Shown: piece after piece, positions 1 to 10,393 of the stretch
How the letters are laid out: each line of letters starts with the position of its first letter
How positions within the stretch are numbered: position 1 is the stretch's first letter
Assembly (NCBI GenBank): GCA_018398805.1
Contig: JAGFBZ010000865.1
Location: 3,100,001-3,164,000, forward strand
Reading direction: 5' to 3'
Origin: Hirundichthys speculiger
Taxonomy: Eukaryota; Chordata; Actinopteri; Beloniformes; Exocoetidae
Length of the DNA stretch: 64,000 nt
Position numbers and translations under genes: made by a program
Notes under the pieces: generated by a model
Database searches by the model: none
What the model was told of the DNA's origin: nothing
What the model saw: only the letters and a program-made list of their open reading frames with translations

Positions 1-384
1 AAACAATCCTTGTAAATTGGAAAACAAAAAACTCAATTTATATTACTCTCTGATAGAATTTGTTAATCGACTTCATTGCAATGAAAAAACTGTCAGCCAC
101 AATAAAAAAATCAAAATGACAGTTTTGATCAAATCTGGGACAAAATGAGTCGATCTTTACATCTATAACATAAATCCTATTGATCTTTTTTTTTCTTGTC
201 CTTCCCTGCCCTGCAGGGGATTTGGGGTGTGGTCGTGGGTCCTGGCCACTGGGGCGTGTCCCTGTTTTTGGGGGGGCCCTCCGCCGGTGCGGGCCTCCCT
301 GTGCCAATGTGTGGGCCACTCGGGTGTGTCCCTGCTGATGAGCCACGTGCCCAGTGTGGCCCTTGGGGGTTAGGGTTAGCCTCA
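1..384. other. No recognised gene; intergenic sequence
   Basis: AT-rich sequence up to about 190, then GC-rich low-complexity sequence with a G run near 268. No splice-like or conserved coding signal was seen. The short open frames here look like chance. The GC-rich part may be the older upstream end of the LINE fragment that follows. Confidence 0.4.
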
Positions 385-735
385 AGGTAGAGCCACTGCT
401 CCTTCACATCGAGAGGAGCCAGTTGAGGTGGTTCAGGCATCTGGTTAGGATGCCCCCCTGGACGCCTCCCTGGAGAAGTGTTTCGGGCATGTCCAACTGG
501 GAGGAGACCCAGGGGACCTGCTAGAGAGATTATATCTCTTGGCTTGCCTGGGAACGCCTCAGAGTTCTCTCAGAGGAGCTGGTGGAGATGGCTGGTGGAG
601 ACGGGAGGTCTGGGCCTCTCTGCTTAAGTTGCTGCTCCTGCCACCCGACTCCGGACCAAGTGGAAGATGATGGATGGATGGATGGATGGATGGATGGATA
701 GATTGATGGATGGATGGATGGATGGATGGACCACT
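385..735 (+). mobile_element. Rex3/RTE-type LINE, 3' end with (GATG)n tail
   Basis: The sequence resembles the degenerate C-terminal coding end of a fish RTE-clade retrotransposon: a glycine/arginine-rich stretch about 150 bp before the tail, then a leucine/proline-rich stretch. It ends in a clean GGAT/GATG tetranucleotide array at 668-729. A GATG tail is characteristic of Rex3 elements in teleosts. Only the last few hundred bases are present, as expected for 5'-truncated target-primed insertion. Stops interrupt the coding part. The family assignment is from memory of the 3' terminus and was not aligned. Confidence 0.6.
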
Positions 736-884
736 ACTACACCAAAATGACAAAGAATACTTGACTAAATGACTTCATTGTTTGCATGGAGGCATGTTCC
801 TTACTATGGTTACATCAGTATAGATGAATATGTATGTATTTCTATACATGTGTGTGTGTATATTTATCTTAAATAATAAGTTTT

Positions 885-1253
885 GTATACATATACATTC
901 AGAAGTCCACCTATAATGGACAATCAAAAACCCACAAATTCTGACAAACTCCAAGCATTGATTATGCAAGAATGGACTGCCATCAGTCAGAATTTGGTCC
1001 AGAAGCTGATTAACAGCATGCCAGGGAGAATTTTCATTGTGTTGAAAAAGAAGGGTCAACACTGCAAATATTGACTTATTGCATGAATTATGTGTAATTC
1101 TCAATAAAAGCTTTTTAAACTGATGTAATGGTTTTAAATTGTATTTCATTATAACATAGAAACACCTGACAAAAACATATACAAACGCTGAAGCAGCAGG
1201 CTTTGTGAAAATGTAATATTTGTGCCATTCTCAAAACTTTTGGCCATGACTGT
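885..1253 (+). mobile_element. Tc1/mariner transposon remnant (C-terminal transposase end plus right TIR)
   Basis: From about 916 to 1074 the plus strand reads as the C-terminal end of a Tc1-like transposase, including the SMPGRI motif followed by a KKKGQH stretch and a stop at 1072-1074. It is followed by about 180 bp of non-coding sequence ending near 1253 in a motif common at Tc1 ends (CAAAACTTTTGGCCATGACT, 1233-1252). The catalytic DDE core and the left end are absent, so the copy is dead. Confidence 0.65.
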
Positions 1254-1962
1254 ACAACACTTAACAAACACTTGACTGGACAATCGGACAGAGGGTGCAA
1301 GTGAAAATTTAATCTCCATTGTATACAGCAGAGAGGGTCAGGTACTCACAGCAGTGTACAGAACAACCTGGGAATGCAGTCATTTTAACCACTCGTTATC
1401 AGTATATTTGAGCCTCGAGCCTTGAGCCAACATTCTTCTCAGCCAGCCTCAGAAAAACCCCGCCATGGCGCCTGACAGATATCCCACAAAGATGAGATAT
1501 TCTACAATAGATATTAAGAAACAGGTCACTGTGACCTGATGCAATTTTCAACCAACACACTGTTTGTCAATTCTTTGAGCCTTGAGCTACTTTCTCCTGA
1601 CAGCTACCTGCCTCAAAAATCATACGATGATGCCTGAGCAATATCCCACATTGGATTAGATATTCCACATTAGATATTGTGGAGCATCACTACCCCCCCA
1701 GGTGAGAGTAGGCAGAGGGCCAGCCAGCACAGTGAGAAACAGCGACCCTCACTTGGTCTGGTCGTCGAAGGCAAATACATCCCTAATTACATGCTCCACC
1801 AGCTTGATGCACTTCCACCTGTGCAGAAGCTGGGGAACAATAGTCTGTTAAGGGGGGGGAAGAAGGGGGAAGGAGAAAATGAAGGAAAAGAGGGGAAATT
1901 TTGAGGAAAATGATGAAAAAATGGAAGGAACTTGGAGCTATGTGTCCCAGTTGGCCATGACA
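1254..1962. other. Intergenic, nothing recognised
   Basis: About 700 bp with no recognisable gene. A loosely repeated phrase containing GATATCCCACA / CAATATCCCACA occurs near 1476 and 1639, each followed by a similar GAGATATTC / TAGATATTCC segment. This suggests a diverged internal duplication. A purine-rich run (GGGGGGAAGAAGGGG) lies around 1851. Confidence 0.4.
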
Positions 1963-2350
1963 AGTAATTTAATCAGTAATTTAAAGAGTATTTTAAGAAA
2001 TATGACCAAACATGACGCTTTACTGTAGATTTGCATAGGGAGCTATGGATCCTAAGGTCGCCGGTTCAATTCCAGCAAAGGGACATGTAGTCTCTAACAT
2101 AAATGAGTGTTATTAAATGTACTGAAACAACAGTAATCTTTATATAGTCATGTACTAAGTAATTTAATCAGTAATTTAATGAGTATTTTAAGAAATATGA
2201 CCAAACATGACGCTTTACTGTAGATTTGCATAGGGAGCTATGGATCCTAAGGTCGCTGGTTCAATTCCACCAAAGGGGCATGTAGTCTCTAACATAAATG
2301 AGTGCTATTAAATGTACTGAAACAACAGTAATCTTTATATTGTCATGTAC
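1963..2350. repeat. Two-copy tandem duplication, unit about 193-195 bp
   Basis: Unit 1 runs about 1963-2157 and unit 2 about 2158-2350. They are near-identical by eye, differing at a few positions (for example GTCGCCGG versus GTCGCTGG). Each unit holds a GGTTCAATTCC segment resembling a tRNA T-arm/B box, at 2063-2073 and 2259-2269, so the unit may derive from a SINE. The second unit abuts the LINE fragment starting near 2350. Confidence 0.8.
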
Positions 2351-2820
2351 GGTCTATAGGTCTGTTGTGGAAAGTGCAATCAGCTTTGCAGCCATCTGCT
2401 GGGGCAGCAGCATCAGAACCAGAGACCTGAACAGAATCAACAAACTGATCAAGAAAGCTGGATCTGTGCTGGGTGGGACTCTGGAGCCGCTGGAGCTGAT
2501 TGTTCAAAAAAGAATGCTGCACAAGCTGATGAAGATGATGGAGGACTCTTCACACCCTCTCCATGACAGTGATCAAACAACAGAGTGTGTTCAGTGAGAG
2601 GCTTCTTCAGGTCCGTTGCAAGATAGAAAGATACAGAAGTATCTTGTAAATAAAGTCAGTTATTATTTATTCTCTATTGTGGTTATTGTTTGTTTTATTA
2701 TTGTTTTTATCTTATTTTATTGTTGTCCATTTCCTTTTTTTATTGCTATTTCCACTTGCTGCTGTAACAATGCAAATTTCCCCATTGTGGGGCAAATAAA
2801 GGAATATCTTATCTATTATC
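2350..2820 (+). mobile_element. Non-LTR retrotransposon 3' fragment (C-terminal domain and 3' UTR)
   Basis: The plus strand encodes the region just after the reverse transcriptase palm of a fish LINE: a YRSVVESAISF motif, a CWGSS motif, then an arginine/lysine-rich helix ending near 2597. The 3' UTR carries a TTTCCCCATTGTGGGGCAAATAAAGG signature ending in TATCTTATC-type repeats. This 'fewer-T, AATAAA' tail is typical of teleost L2/CR1-like LINEs. The fragment is strongly 5'-truncated. Confidence 0.7.
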
Positions 2821-2839
2821 TTAAGATCATTCCTGCCAG

Positions 2840-2985
2840 CAGCCTCCACAACAAGACATCCTAATTAATTATTATTGCTGTTATTTATTTATTGTTAAAA
2901 AAAATTGTAAAAGAAAAAAAAAACCTTACTACAATGTTGAATTTCACTTCTGGGATTAATAAAGTATTTTTCATTTAATTTCATT
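2840..2985 (+). repeat. Second LINE-type 3' tail
   Basis: A second AATTTCACTTCTGGGATTAATAAAG-like terminus (2940-2965) follows an A-rich stretch. It resembles the 3' ends of L2/CR1-type elements and is probably an independent truncated insertion beside the preceding fragment. Confidence 0.45.
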
Positions 2986-3344
2986 ACTACATGTTTGGGA
3001 TTAGTGTTATTATAAATTGTAGAAAAAACTGAAGATACTGATTGAAATGTAAGTAATTTATTATTAAAACACACAAACTCTTAAAATAAATAACAAAACA
3101 AAATATATCAAACACAATGAAACAATTAAGAATATAAAAAGAGCAACCATTTAAAATAGAACAAATAAATTATAAATACCAAAGTAAAATAAATACAACA
3201 AATAAACAAAAGTACTTTAAAACTTTACTTTAAAATAAAATAAATAACAGACAAATAACCAAAATCACACACACACACACAGAACTATGTACATGAATAA
3301 AGCTGCTCAGCAGCCACATCTCTGGGAGGGGATAGAGGGGCTAT
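2986..3344. other. AT-rich sequence downstream of the transposase-like gene
   Basis: Very AT-rich, with many AAATAAAT phrases and a short (AC)n run at 3270-3282. On the minus strand this is the 3' flank of the transposase-like gene, and it offers several AATAAA-type polyadenylation signals in that orientation. No coding signal was seen. Confidence 0.4.
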
Positions 3345-3359
3345 TTATTTTTTCCTCTT

Positions 3360-4925
3360 CATTTGAGTTGAGTTGAGTTGAGTTTAACTTTATTGTCCAC
3401 TATGGAAATTTGTTTTAGACATCAAGTACATGCATAGCATATAGAAACGCATACGATCAACGGAACACAATAAAAACGACAGACTCAATATCACAATAAA
3501 ATGAATAAAAACCAAGCAGCAGTGAACGACATTGCACGTGCCCAAGCGAATTTGCACTTATCCCAGAGCCTCATATCATTATTATAATACAATGCGGGAA
3601 GAACTCCTGACCCCTACCTGTCCTGATGGGGGACACTGCCCCCTAGAGGGAGGACAGGTAGTTTATTTAACAGGGACAGGGAAGTGGGGAGAAAAGAGAG
3701 TTTGTAACGGTTACTCTTACATTTGCTGGCCCTGAACCGTTTCCTGGAAGGCAGGAGCTCGTACTCAGAATGTAAGATATGTGAGGGGTCTCGAAGGATG
3801 CTACTGGCCAAAACTACCACCCTCTCCTCATAGATGGTCTGGAGATGTGGGTAGCTCTTGTTCCCAGTAATCTTCATTGCCATTTTGATCATGCTGTTGA
3901 TTTTGCTCTTGAGCTGAACAGAAAGAGCGCCATACCATGCTGCCATACTGTACCTGATTAAACTACCAAGTACAGCATTATAAAACATCATCATGATGGT
4001 AGAGCTTACTCCAAAAAGTCTCAGCCTGCGAAGAAAGTGCAGCCTCTGTGCCAGTTTGCTGCATAAATAGTCAACATGCATGTTCCATTTCAGTAGATTA
4101 TCCATTTTGACCCCCAGGTACTTGTAAGAGTTTACCTGCTCAATGCTGTCCCCCCCAATAACTACAGGTGCGTGATCTGTGACTTTTTTGGGATCAAATA
4201 TCATTTCCTTGGTCTTAAGGGTATTTAAAATCAAGTGGTTACTGTCACACCAGTCCACAAAAGATGTAATCTCATGGAGATACACAGAGCAGCTATCATC
4301 AGCGCACAGCAGACTCAGGATTAATGTGTCATCTGAGAATTTTATCAGCGTGTTTTTAGAGTGACTGCTTCTGCAGTCATTAGTGTACACCGTAAAAAGG
4401 AGGGGGGAGCACACACCTCCTTGGGGAACGCCCATACTACTAAACTTAGTGCGTGAGAAGAAGCCATTTACCATAACCTGTTGTGGCCTCTTAGTTAGGA
4501 GTGAGTAAAACCACTTGATCATATAAGAGTTGACATGTAGATTTAGCAACTTCTGAGTGAGCAAGTGAGGGCTAAGAGTGTCAAATGCCGAACTAAAGTC
4601 AGCAAAAAGGACCCGAGCATAAGTTGCAGGACTCTCAAGATGCTTGTTGATAAGATGTGTGAGACTAACGATGGCATCTTCAGTGCTGCGCCCTGCCCTA
4701 TACGCATACTGACAGGGGTCCAAATACGGTGCCACCTGTTGTTTCAGAAAGTTTACAATAACTTTCTCAAAGCATTTCATCACAATACTAGTAAGAGAAA
4801 TTGGTCTGAAGTCTTTGTTAGAAGTTGGACAGCGGACTTTAGGAATGGGGATTATCAAAGACTTCTTCCATAGATCAGGGACAATGTGACAGTCAATTGA
4901 TCTCTGAAAGAGGGGACACGCATTT
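3360..4925 (-). mobile_element. 5'-truncated non-LTR retrotransposon inserted in the C-terminal exon of the transposase-like gene
   Basis: The LINE body is about 3365-4920 on the minus strand. It begins inside the reverse transcriptase domain and ends in a (ACTCA)n array at 3366-3383. A 5-bp duplication of the target (CATTT on the plus strand, 3360-3364 and 4921-4925) flanks it. Removing the insert rejoins the host reading frame. The orientation matches the host gene. The body is well preserved with one long open frame, so the insertion is fairly recent. Confidence 0.85.
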
Positions 4926-4936
4926 CTTCTAGCCAC
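3614..4936 (-). CDS. LINE reverse transcriptase (partial, N-terminally truncated ORF2)
   Basis: About 435 codons are open. Motifs appear in the order expected for a non-LTR reverse transcriptase: PIPK then FRPISLTS (fingers), VLFADFSSAFDT with the first catalytic Asp, GVPQGGVCSPLLF (motif B), FSDDTLIL with the catalytic Asp pair, and SYKYLGV. The thumb/connection region follows. The endonuclease domain and N-terminal half are missing because the insertion is 5'-truncated, so the true coding piece starts only at the junction near 4920. The first residues of the open frame belong to the host gene in another frame. The FSDD in place of the common FADD is within known variation. It is probably an L2/CR1-group or Rex-like LINE. 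It cannot act autonomously. Confidence 0.85.
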   Translation of the reverse strand: MARRNACPLFQRSIDCHIVPDLWKKSLIIPIPKVRCPTSNKDFRPISLTSIVMKCFEKVIVNFLKQQVAPYLDPCQYAYRAGRSTEDAIVSLTHLINKHLESPATYARVLFADFSSAFDTLSPHLLTQKLLNLHVNSYMIKWFYSLLTKRPQQVMVNGFFSRTKFSSMGVPQGGVCSPLLFTVYTNDCRSSHSKNTLIKFSDDTLILSLLCADDSCSVYLHEITSFVDWCDSNHLILNTLKTKEMIFDPKKVTDHAPVVIGGDSIEQVNSYKYLGVKMDNLLKWNMHVDYLCSKLAQRLHFLRRLRLFGVSSTIMMMFYNAVLGSLIRYSMAAWYGALSVQLKSKINSMIKMAMKITGNKSYPHLQTIYEERVVVLASSILRDPSHILHSEYELLPSRKRFRASKCKSNRYKLSFLPTSLSLLNKLPVLPLGGSVPHQDR

Positions 4937-6087
4937 TCCTCCTTAGACACAGTCTCTACAGCAGGGCAGTAAATAGTACCTTTGTATTGGCTGTGTCCAG
5001 TTTCTGCTGTTCGAAACTGCCCGCATTTCTTGCACGTGTTGTGCTGTACTTTGTGGGTCAGTTTTCGAGGGCCAGCAGGAGGAGGGGCAGAAGGCAAGTT
5101 CAACATCTGTGGTGCAGGGACCAGGACAGGCATCTGCATCACTGGACGCAACAACTTTAGCTGAGGCGCAACAAATGGCTGTGGCTGGATGTGAAGCTGA
5201 GGGCCTGAAGGTGGAGCAGGGAGGAGCTGCCGCTGGCGATGCACCTTCACAGCTGCTGGTGTTCTGGCTGTGGGTGACCCCTTCCTTTTCACCTGAGCCT
5301 GACCCACGGTGCTGCTGGGCAGATTATACTGATGAGCTGGGCCAGGCTGCAGGGGTGCAGATGGAGGACGCACTTTTGCAGGGAGGAGAGGAGAGGGTCA
5401 GCTGCAACACACAACCGGCTTGGCAAGTTCAGCCCCTGCATCAGAACTACACTGTCCTGTCTCTTCACTCTCTTATTGTGCCACTGCACCAGGGCCGTGT
5501 GGCTCACGTCCACCAGCTGCAGGGTGGTCTGCTGCATCACTGTCACACTGGCCAGAATGCGCTGTCTGATCTTCCTGTAATCATCCAGGATGAGATCCCA
5601 TCGAGACACTGTACCAGCTCCCTTCTTCTTGGGACTCCGGTGGATGTTACAGAGCCTGATGAAGATCATTTCGATCAGACGGTATCAATCTGGCCACTGG
5701 GCAAGAGGGGCAGCAGTGGTGAGCGCATGCCTCTTGACGCTTTCCGTCCCTGGAGTGAACTCCTGCCTCTTCTTTGGAGAGCGGAACCTCCCTGTGTCCA
5801 GCTTGCTCTGGTGTCTGGCAGCAAACACAACGCGCTGCTTGTCGTAGTCCAGCAGGTTCTGCCACAGAGCAATAATATTGCTCACCTTCACAAGGAGAAA
5901 AAACAAAGATATATGAAATAATGCAAGTGTGAAAATGGGCAAAGAAGGACAGTAGCATAACAATAAATGTTACTGACCTGCTGGTTAGTGAGTGCCAGAG
6001 AGGGTTGGGTCCTCAGCTCCACCAGACACTCTGCCAAGCTGTCGACTCTGTCAAGGCCAGGCAGGCCAGCATCATCCACAACATCCT

Positions 6088-8950
6088 GGGTGGAGGCAGA
6101 GGGCTGGATGGAGGCAGAGGGCTGGATGGAGGCAGAGGGCTGGATGGAGGCAGCAGCGGGCTGGGTGGAAGAAGCAGCGGGCTGGATGGAGGCAACAGAG
6201 GGCTGGGTGGAGGCAGAGGGCTGGATGGAGGCAGCAGCGGGCTGGATGGAGGCAACAGAGGGCTGGGTGGAGGCAGAGGGCTGGATGGAGGCAGCAGCGG
6301 GCTGGATGGAGGCAGAGGGCTGGATGGAGGCAGTGGGCTGGATGGAGGCAGAGGGCTGGATGGAGGCAGTGGGCTGGATGGAGGCAGAGGGCTGGATGGA
6401 GGCAGCAGGCGGGATGGAGGCAGCAGCAGGCTGGATGGAGGCAGCAGGCTGGATGGAGGCAGCAGCAGGCTGGATGGAGGCAGCAGCAGGCTGGGTGGAG
6501 GCAGCAGGCTGGATGGAGGCAGCAGGCTGGATGGAGGCAGAGGGCTGGATGGATGCAGCAGAGGGCTGGGTGGAGGCAGCAGGCTGGATGGAGGCAGCAG
6601 GCTGGATGGAGGCAGAGGGCTGGATGGAGGCAGTGGGCTGGATGGAGGCAGAGGGCTGGATGGAGGCAGCAGGCTGGATGGAGGCAGCAGCGGGCTGGAT
6701 GGAGGCAGCAGGCTGGATGGAGGCAGCAGCAGGCTGGATGGAGGCAGCAGCAGGCTGGATGGAGGCAGCAGGCTGGATGGAGGCAGCAGCAGGCTGGATG
6801 GAGGCAGCAGGGCTGGATGGAGGCAGCAGGCTGGATGGAGGCAGGGCTGGATGGAGGCAGTGGGCTGGATGGAGGCAGAGGGCTGGATGGAGGCAGCAGG
6901 CTGGATGGAGGCAGCAGCAGGCTGGATGGAGGCAGCAGCAGGCTGGATGGAGGCAGCAGCAGGCTGGATGGAGGCAGCAGCAGGCTGGATGGAGGCAGCA
7001 GGGCTGGATGGATGGAGGCAGCAGGCTGGATGGAGGCAGAGGGCTGGATGGAGGCAGTGGGCTGGATGGAGGCAGAGGGCTGGATGGAGGCAGCAGGCTG
7101 GATGGAGGCAGCAGCAGGCTGGATGGAGGCAGCAGCAGGCTGGGTGGAGGCAGCAGGCTGGATGGAGGCAGCAGCAGGCTGGATGGAGGCAGAGGGCTGG
7201 ATGGAGGCAGCAGGCTGGATGGAGGCAGAGGGCTGGATGGAGGCAGTGGGCTGGATGGAGGCAGAGGGCTGGATGGAGGCAGCAGGCTGGATGGAGGCAG
7301 CAGCAGGCTGGATGGAGGCAGCAGCAGGCTGGGTGGAGGCAGCAGGCTGGATGGAGGCAGCAGCAGGCTGGATGGAGGCAGAGGGCTGGATGGAGGAGGC
7401 AGCAGGCTGGATGGAGGCAGCAGGAGGAGCTGGATGGAGGCAGTGGGCAGTGGATGGAGGCAGAGGGCTGGATGGAGGCAGCAGGCTGGATGGAGGCAGC
7501 AGGCAGTGGATGGCAGGATGGAGCAGCAGCAGGCTGGATGGAGGCAGCAGCAGGCTGGATGGAGGCAGCAGCAGGCTGGATGGAGGCAGCAGGGCTGGAT
7601 GGAGGCAGCAGGCTGGATGGAGGCAGCAGGGCTGGATGGATGGCAGGCAGCTGGATGGAGCTGGATGGAGGCAGCATGGAGGCAGGGGCTGGATGGAGGC
7701 AGCAGCATGGATGGCTGGATGGAGGCAGTGGGCTGGATGGAGGCAGCAGTGGCTGGATGGAGGCAGCGGGCTGGATGGAGGCAGCAGCGGGCTGGATGGA
7801 GGCAGAGGGCTGGATGGAGGCAGAGGGCTGGATGGAGGCAGCAGGCTGGATGGAGGCAGCAGGCTGGGTGGAGGCAGCAGGGCTGGATGGAGGCAGCAGC
7901 AGGCTGGATGGAGGCAGCAGGCTGGATGGAGGCAGAGGGCTGGATGGAGGCAGCAGGCTGGATGGAGGCAGCAGCAGGCTGGATGGATGGAGGCAGCAGG
8001 CTGGATGGAGGCAGCAGCAGGCTGGATGGAGGCAGCGGGCTGGATGGAGGCAGCAGGCTGGATGGAGGCAGCAGCGGGCTGGGTGGAGGCAGCAGGCTGG
8101 ATGGAGGCAGCAGCGGGCTGGATGGAGGCAGCAGCAGGCTGGATGGAGGCAGCAGGCTGGATGGAGGCAGTAGGCTGGATGGAGGCAGCAGCGGGCTGGA
8201 TGGAGGCAGAGGGCTGGATGGAGGCAGCAGCGGGCTGGATGGAGGCAGAGGGCTGGATGGAGGCAGTAGGCTGGATGGAGGCAGCAGCGGGCTGGGTGGA
8301 GGCAGTGGGCTGGATGGAGGCAGCAGCAGGCTGGATGGAGGCAGAGGGCTGGATGGAGGCAGCAGGCTGGATGGAGGCAGCAGCGGGCTGGGTTGAGGCA
8401 GCAGGCTGGATGGAGGCAGAGGGCTGGATGGAGGCAGCAGGCTGGATGGAGGCAGAGGGCTGGATGGAGGCAGTGGGCTGGATGGAGGCAGTGGGCTGGA
8501 TGGAGGCAGCAGGCTGGATGGAGGCAGCAGCGGGCTGGGTGGAGGCAGCAGCAGGCTGTATGGAGGCAGAGGGCTGGATGGAGGCAGCAGGCTGGATGGA
8601 GGCAGCAGAGGGCTGGGTGGAGGCAGCAATCTGGATGGAGGCAGCAGCAGGCTGGATGGAGGCAGCAGCAGGCTGGATAGAGGCAGAGGGCTGGATGGAG
8701 GCAGCAGAGGGCTGGATGGAGGCAGCGCAGGCTGGATGGAGGCAGCAGCAGGCTGGATGGAGGCAGCAGCAGGCTGGATAGAGGCAGAGGGCTGAGTGGA
8801 GGCAGCAGCGGGCTGGATGGAGGATGGAGCAGGGGCTGGAGGGCAGCAGGGCAGCAGCAGGCTGGAGAGCAGGGCTGAGTGGAGGCAGCAGCGGGCTGGA
8901 TGGAGGCAGAGGGCTGAGTGGAGGCAGCAGCAGGGTGGATGGATCCAGCA
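6088..8950. repeat. Coding minisatellite, about 2.9 kb of 15-18 bp units
   Basis: Tandem array of CTGGATGGAGGCAGCAGC variants (15, 17 or 18 bp), on the order of 170 units. It has higher-order patterns such as near-identical blocks around 7060-7200 and 7230-7400. It lies inside an exon of the minus-strand gene, where it encodes (A)ASIQP(A/S)-type repeats in the presumed frame. Because units are mostly multiples of three and the unit has no stop in any frame, all six frames stay open for most of the array. A few units have irregular length (for example near 6805-6850, 7005-7020 and 7410-7700) and shift the frame. Confidence 0.95.
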
Positions 8951-9591
8951 GCCAGAGGGGAGGCAGCGAGGTCAGTGGTGGGGGCTTGAGGGAAGGCAGG
9001 GAAGCTCAGGTCATCAAGGAGGGTTGACAATGTTTCATCTTCAAAGCCCTCATCCTCTTCTTCGCCTTCCTCCACATCCTCCAGCATGTCCTCCGTCTCC
9101 TCTGTGTCTGGCTGTATATTCAGGGGCTGACCAGTCTGACTCAGCAGGTAGTCAACACCAAACAGGTCACCCAGGGGGACAAAACCATGGACATGCTCAC
9201 ATTCTTACTTGTACCTAAAATATATCCTTACTGTACTTCAGTTAGAACACTGATAACTGATAGATAACCAACAGAATTATACCAGTGTATTTGGTGGGTG
9301 GCCTGATGGCAGGCACCAGTGCCTCACCAAACACCTTCAAGCTGTTGGTGTTGACCGAGTGGCACACATCTCCGGCGTATGTGCACAGAGATGACTGTTT
9401 GCTGGTCACAGCTGCAGCGCCCCGATCCTGGTTCCACCTGTTCAGGCCTTCCAGGAGGTACAGCTGAAAATTCAGTGCGTTTGCACTGGTTCCTGAGAAA
9501 AGAAAGGGAGCGAAAGAAAATGGTTACTGCTTTTCGATCTGAATAATGTGTTCAATGTGTTATTACTGTATAATTCATGAGAGACACACAC

Positions 9592-10393
9592 CTGGAATGA
9601 ACCTGTTCAGGTGGAGGTGAAAGGACTCCAGGGATGTGGACCCTCTGGCACAGCGGTACCTTTTCAGGACCACACCCCCCTTGGTGGTGGTGCCTACCTC
9701 GGTGTACAGCTGCACACCTTGCACGTCCTGGATGCACCTGACGTGGCGTTGCTGCACACGCCAGATGTGCTCCATCCGCACCTGGTCAAGCAGCGGCACA
9801 CCCATGAGGTCCCTCCCATGTGCCCCGCCTACCTTCTGCAGCAGCTGTTCAATGAGGCGGATGGTGGTGTCCGTGCCACGTGTCCTCCTGTGGCAGAACT
9901 GGCTGAGCTCCTGCTTACTGATCCTCGTGTCCACCAAAGGATCAGTAATGGCCGCCACACCCTCCTGCCTGAGCTGCTCCCTCTTTGCCTGCCGCAGCAC
10001 AGCGAGATCCCCTGCATCCCACTCAAAAATGCATGCAGACAGGGAGCCCATGAACGCACGGTAGAGAGGGTGTGCGTCCATGGTGCAGCCAACAGCCAGC
10101 CTCCTCATGAAGTGCCAGATGTCCAGGAGTATGTGGAGGTCTGGCCACTGTCCAAACCTGGTCTGCAGCTTACTGGCCCCCTCACTCACACAGCAGCCAC
10201 AGTCCACGTAGAGCAGCACCGGTGGTGGAACTGCTGCCTGGCGGTAACGCTCCATCACGCCCGACACCATCTTGACCAGTCCAGGCCCCTCCTGGACTGA
10301 GAGGACACTGGACAGGATCTGGCCGACCTCGTTCCCAATGGAGGTCACCCAGACAGCAGTCCCCCTCCCATGGCCCGCCAGCTTCTTTGTGAT
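9592..10393 (-). CDS. Transposase-like gene, catalytic-core exon
   Basis: The 802-bp exon is open throughout on the minus strand. Its acceptor is CTTTCAG before ATC and its donor is GTGTGT after the FIPG codons. It holds an Asp-containing strand motif (YVDCGCC) and, about 35 residues later, LDIWHFMRRLAVGC, followed by a Trp-Asp motif (FEWDAGDL) and a charged helical region. The preceding exon (10601-10928) supplies the first acidic motif, MDSTKK. The spacing matches an RNase H-like nuclease fold in which the second Asp is followed by a Cys/His helix. The residues look intact, so the core was under constraint until recently. Confidence 0.7.

Noticed and set aside
2055..2075. Possible tRNA gene
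   Set aside because: Only a B-box/T-arm-like phrase is present; there is no acceptor stem or anticodon arm that pairs.
5967..8781. Plus-strand open frames of 700-930 codons (GWMEAA / GWRQQ / LDGGS repeats)
   Set aside because: All three plus frames are open only because the minisatellite unit has no stops. The minus-strand gene with splice sites and conserved flanks explains the locus.
6088..8950. CRISPR-like array
   Set aside because: Continuous short tandem units without unique spacers, in a eukaryotic exon; it is a minisatellite.
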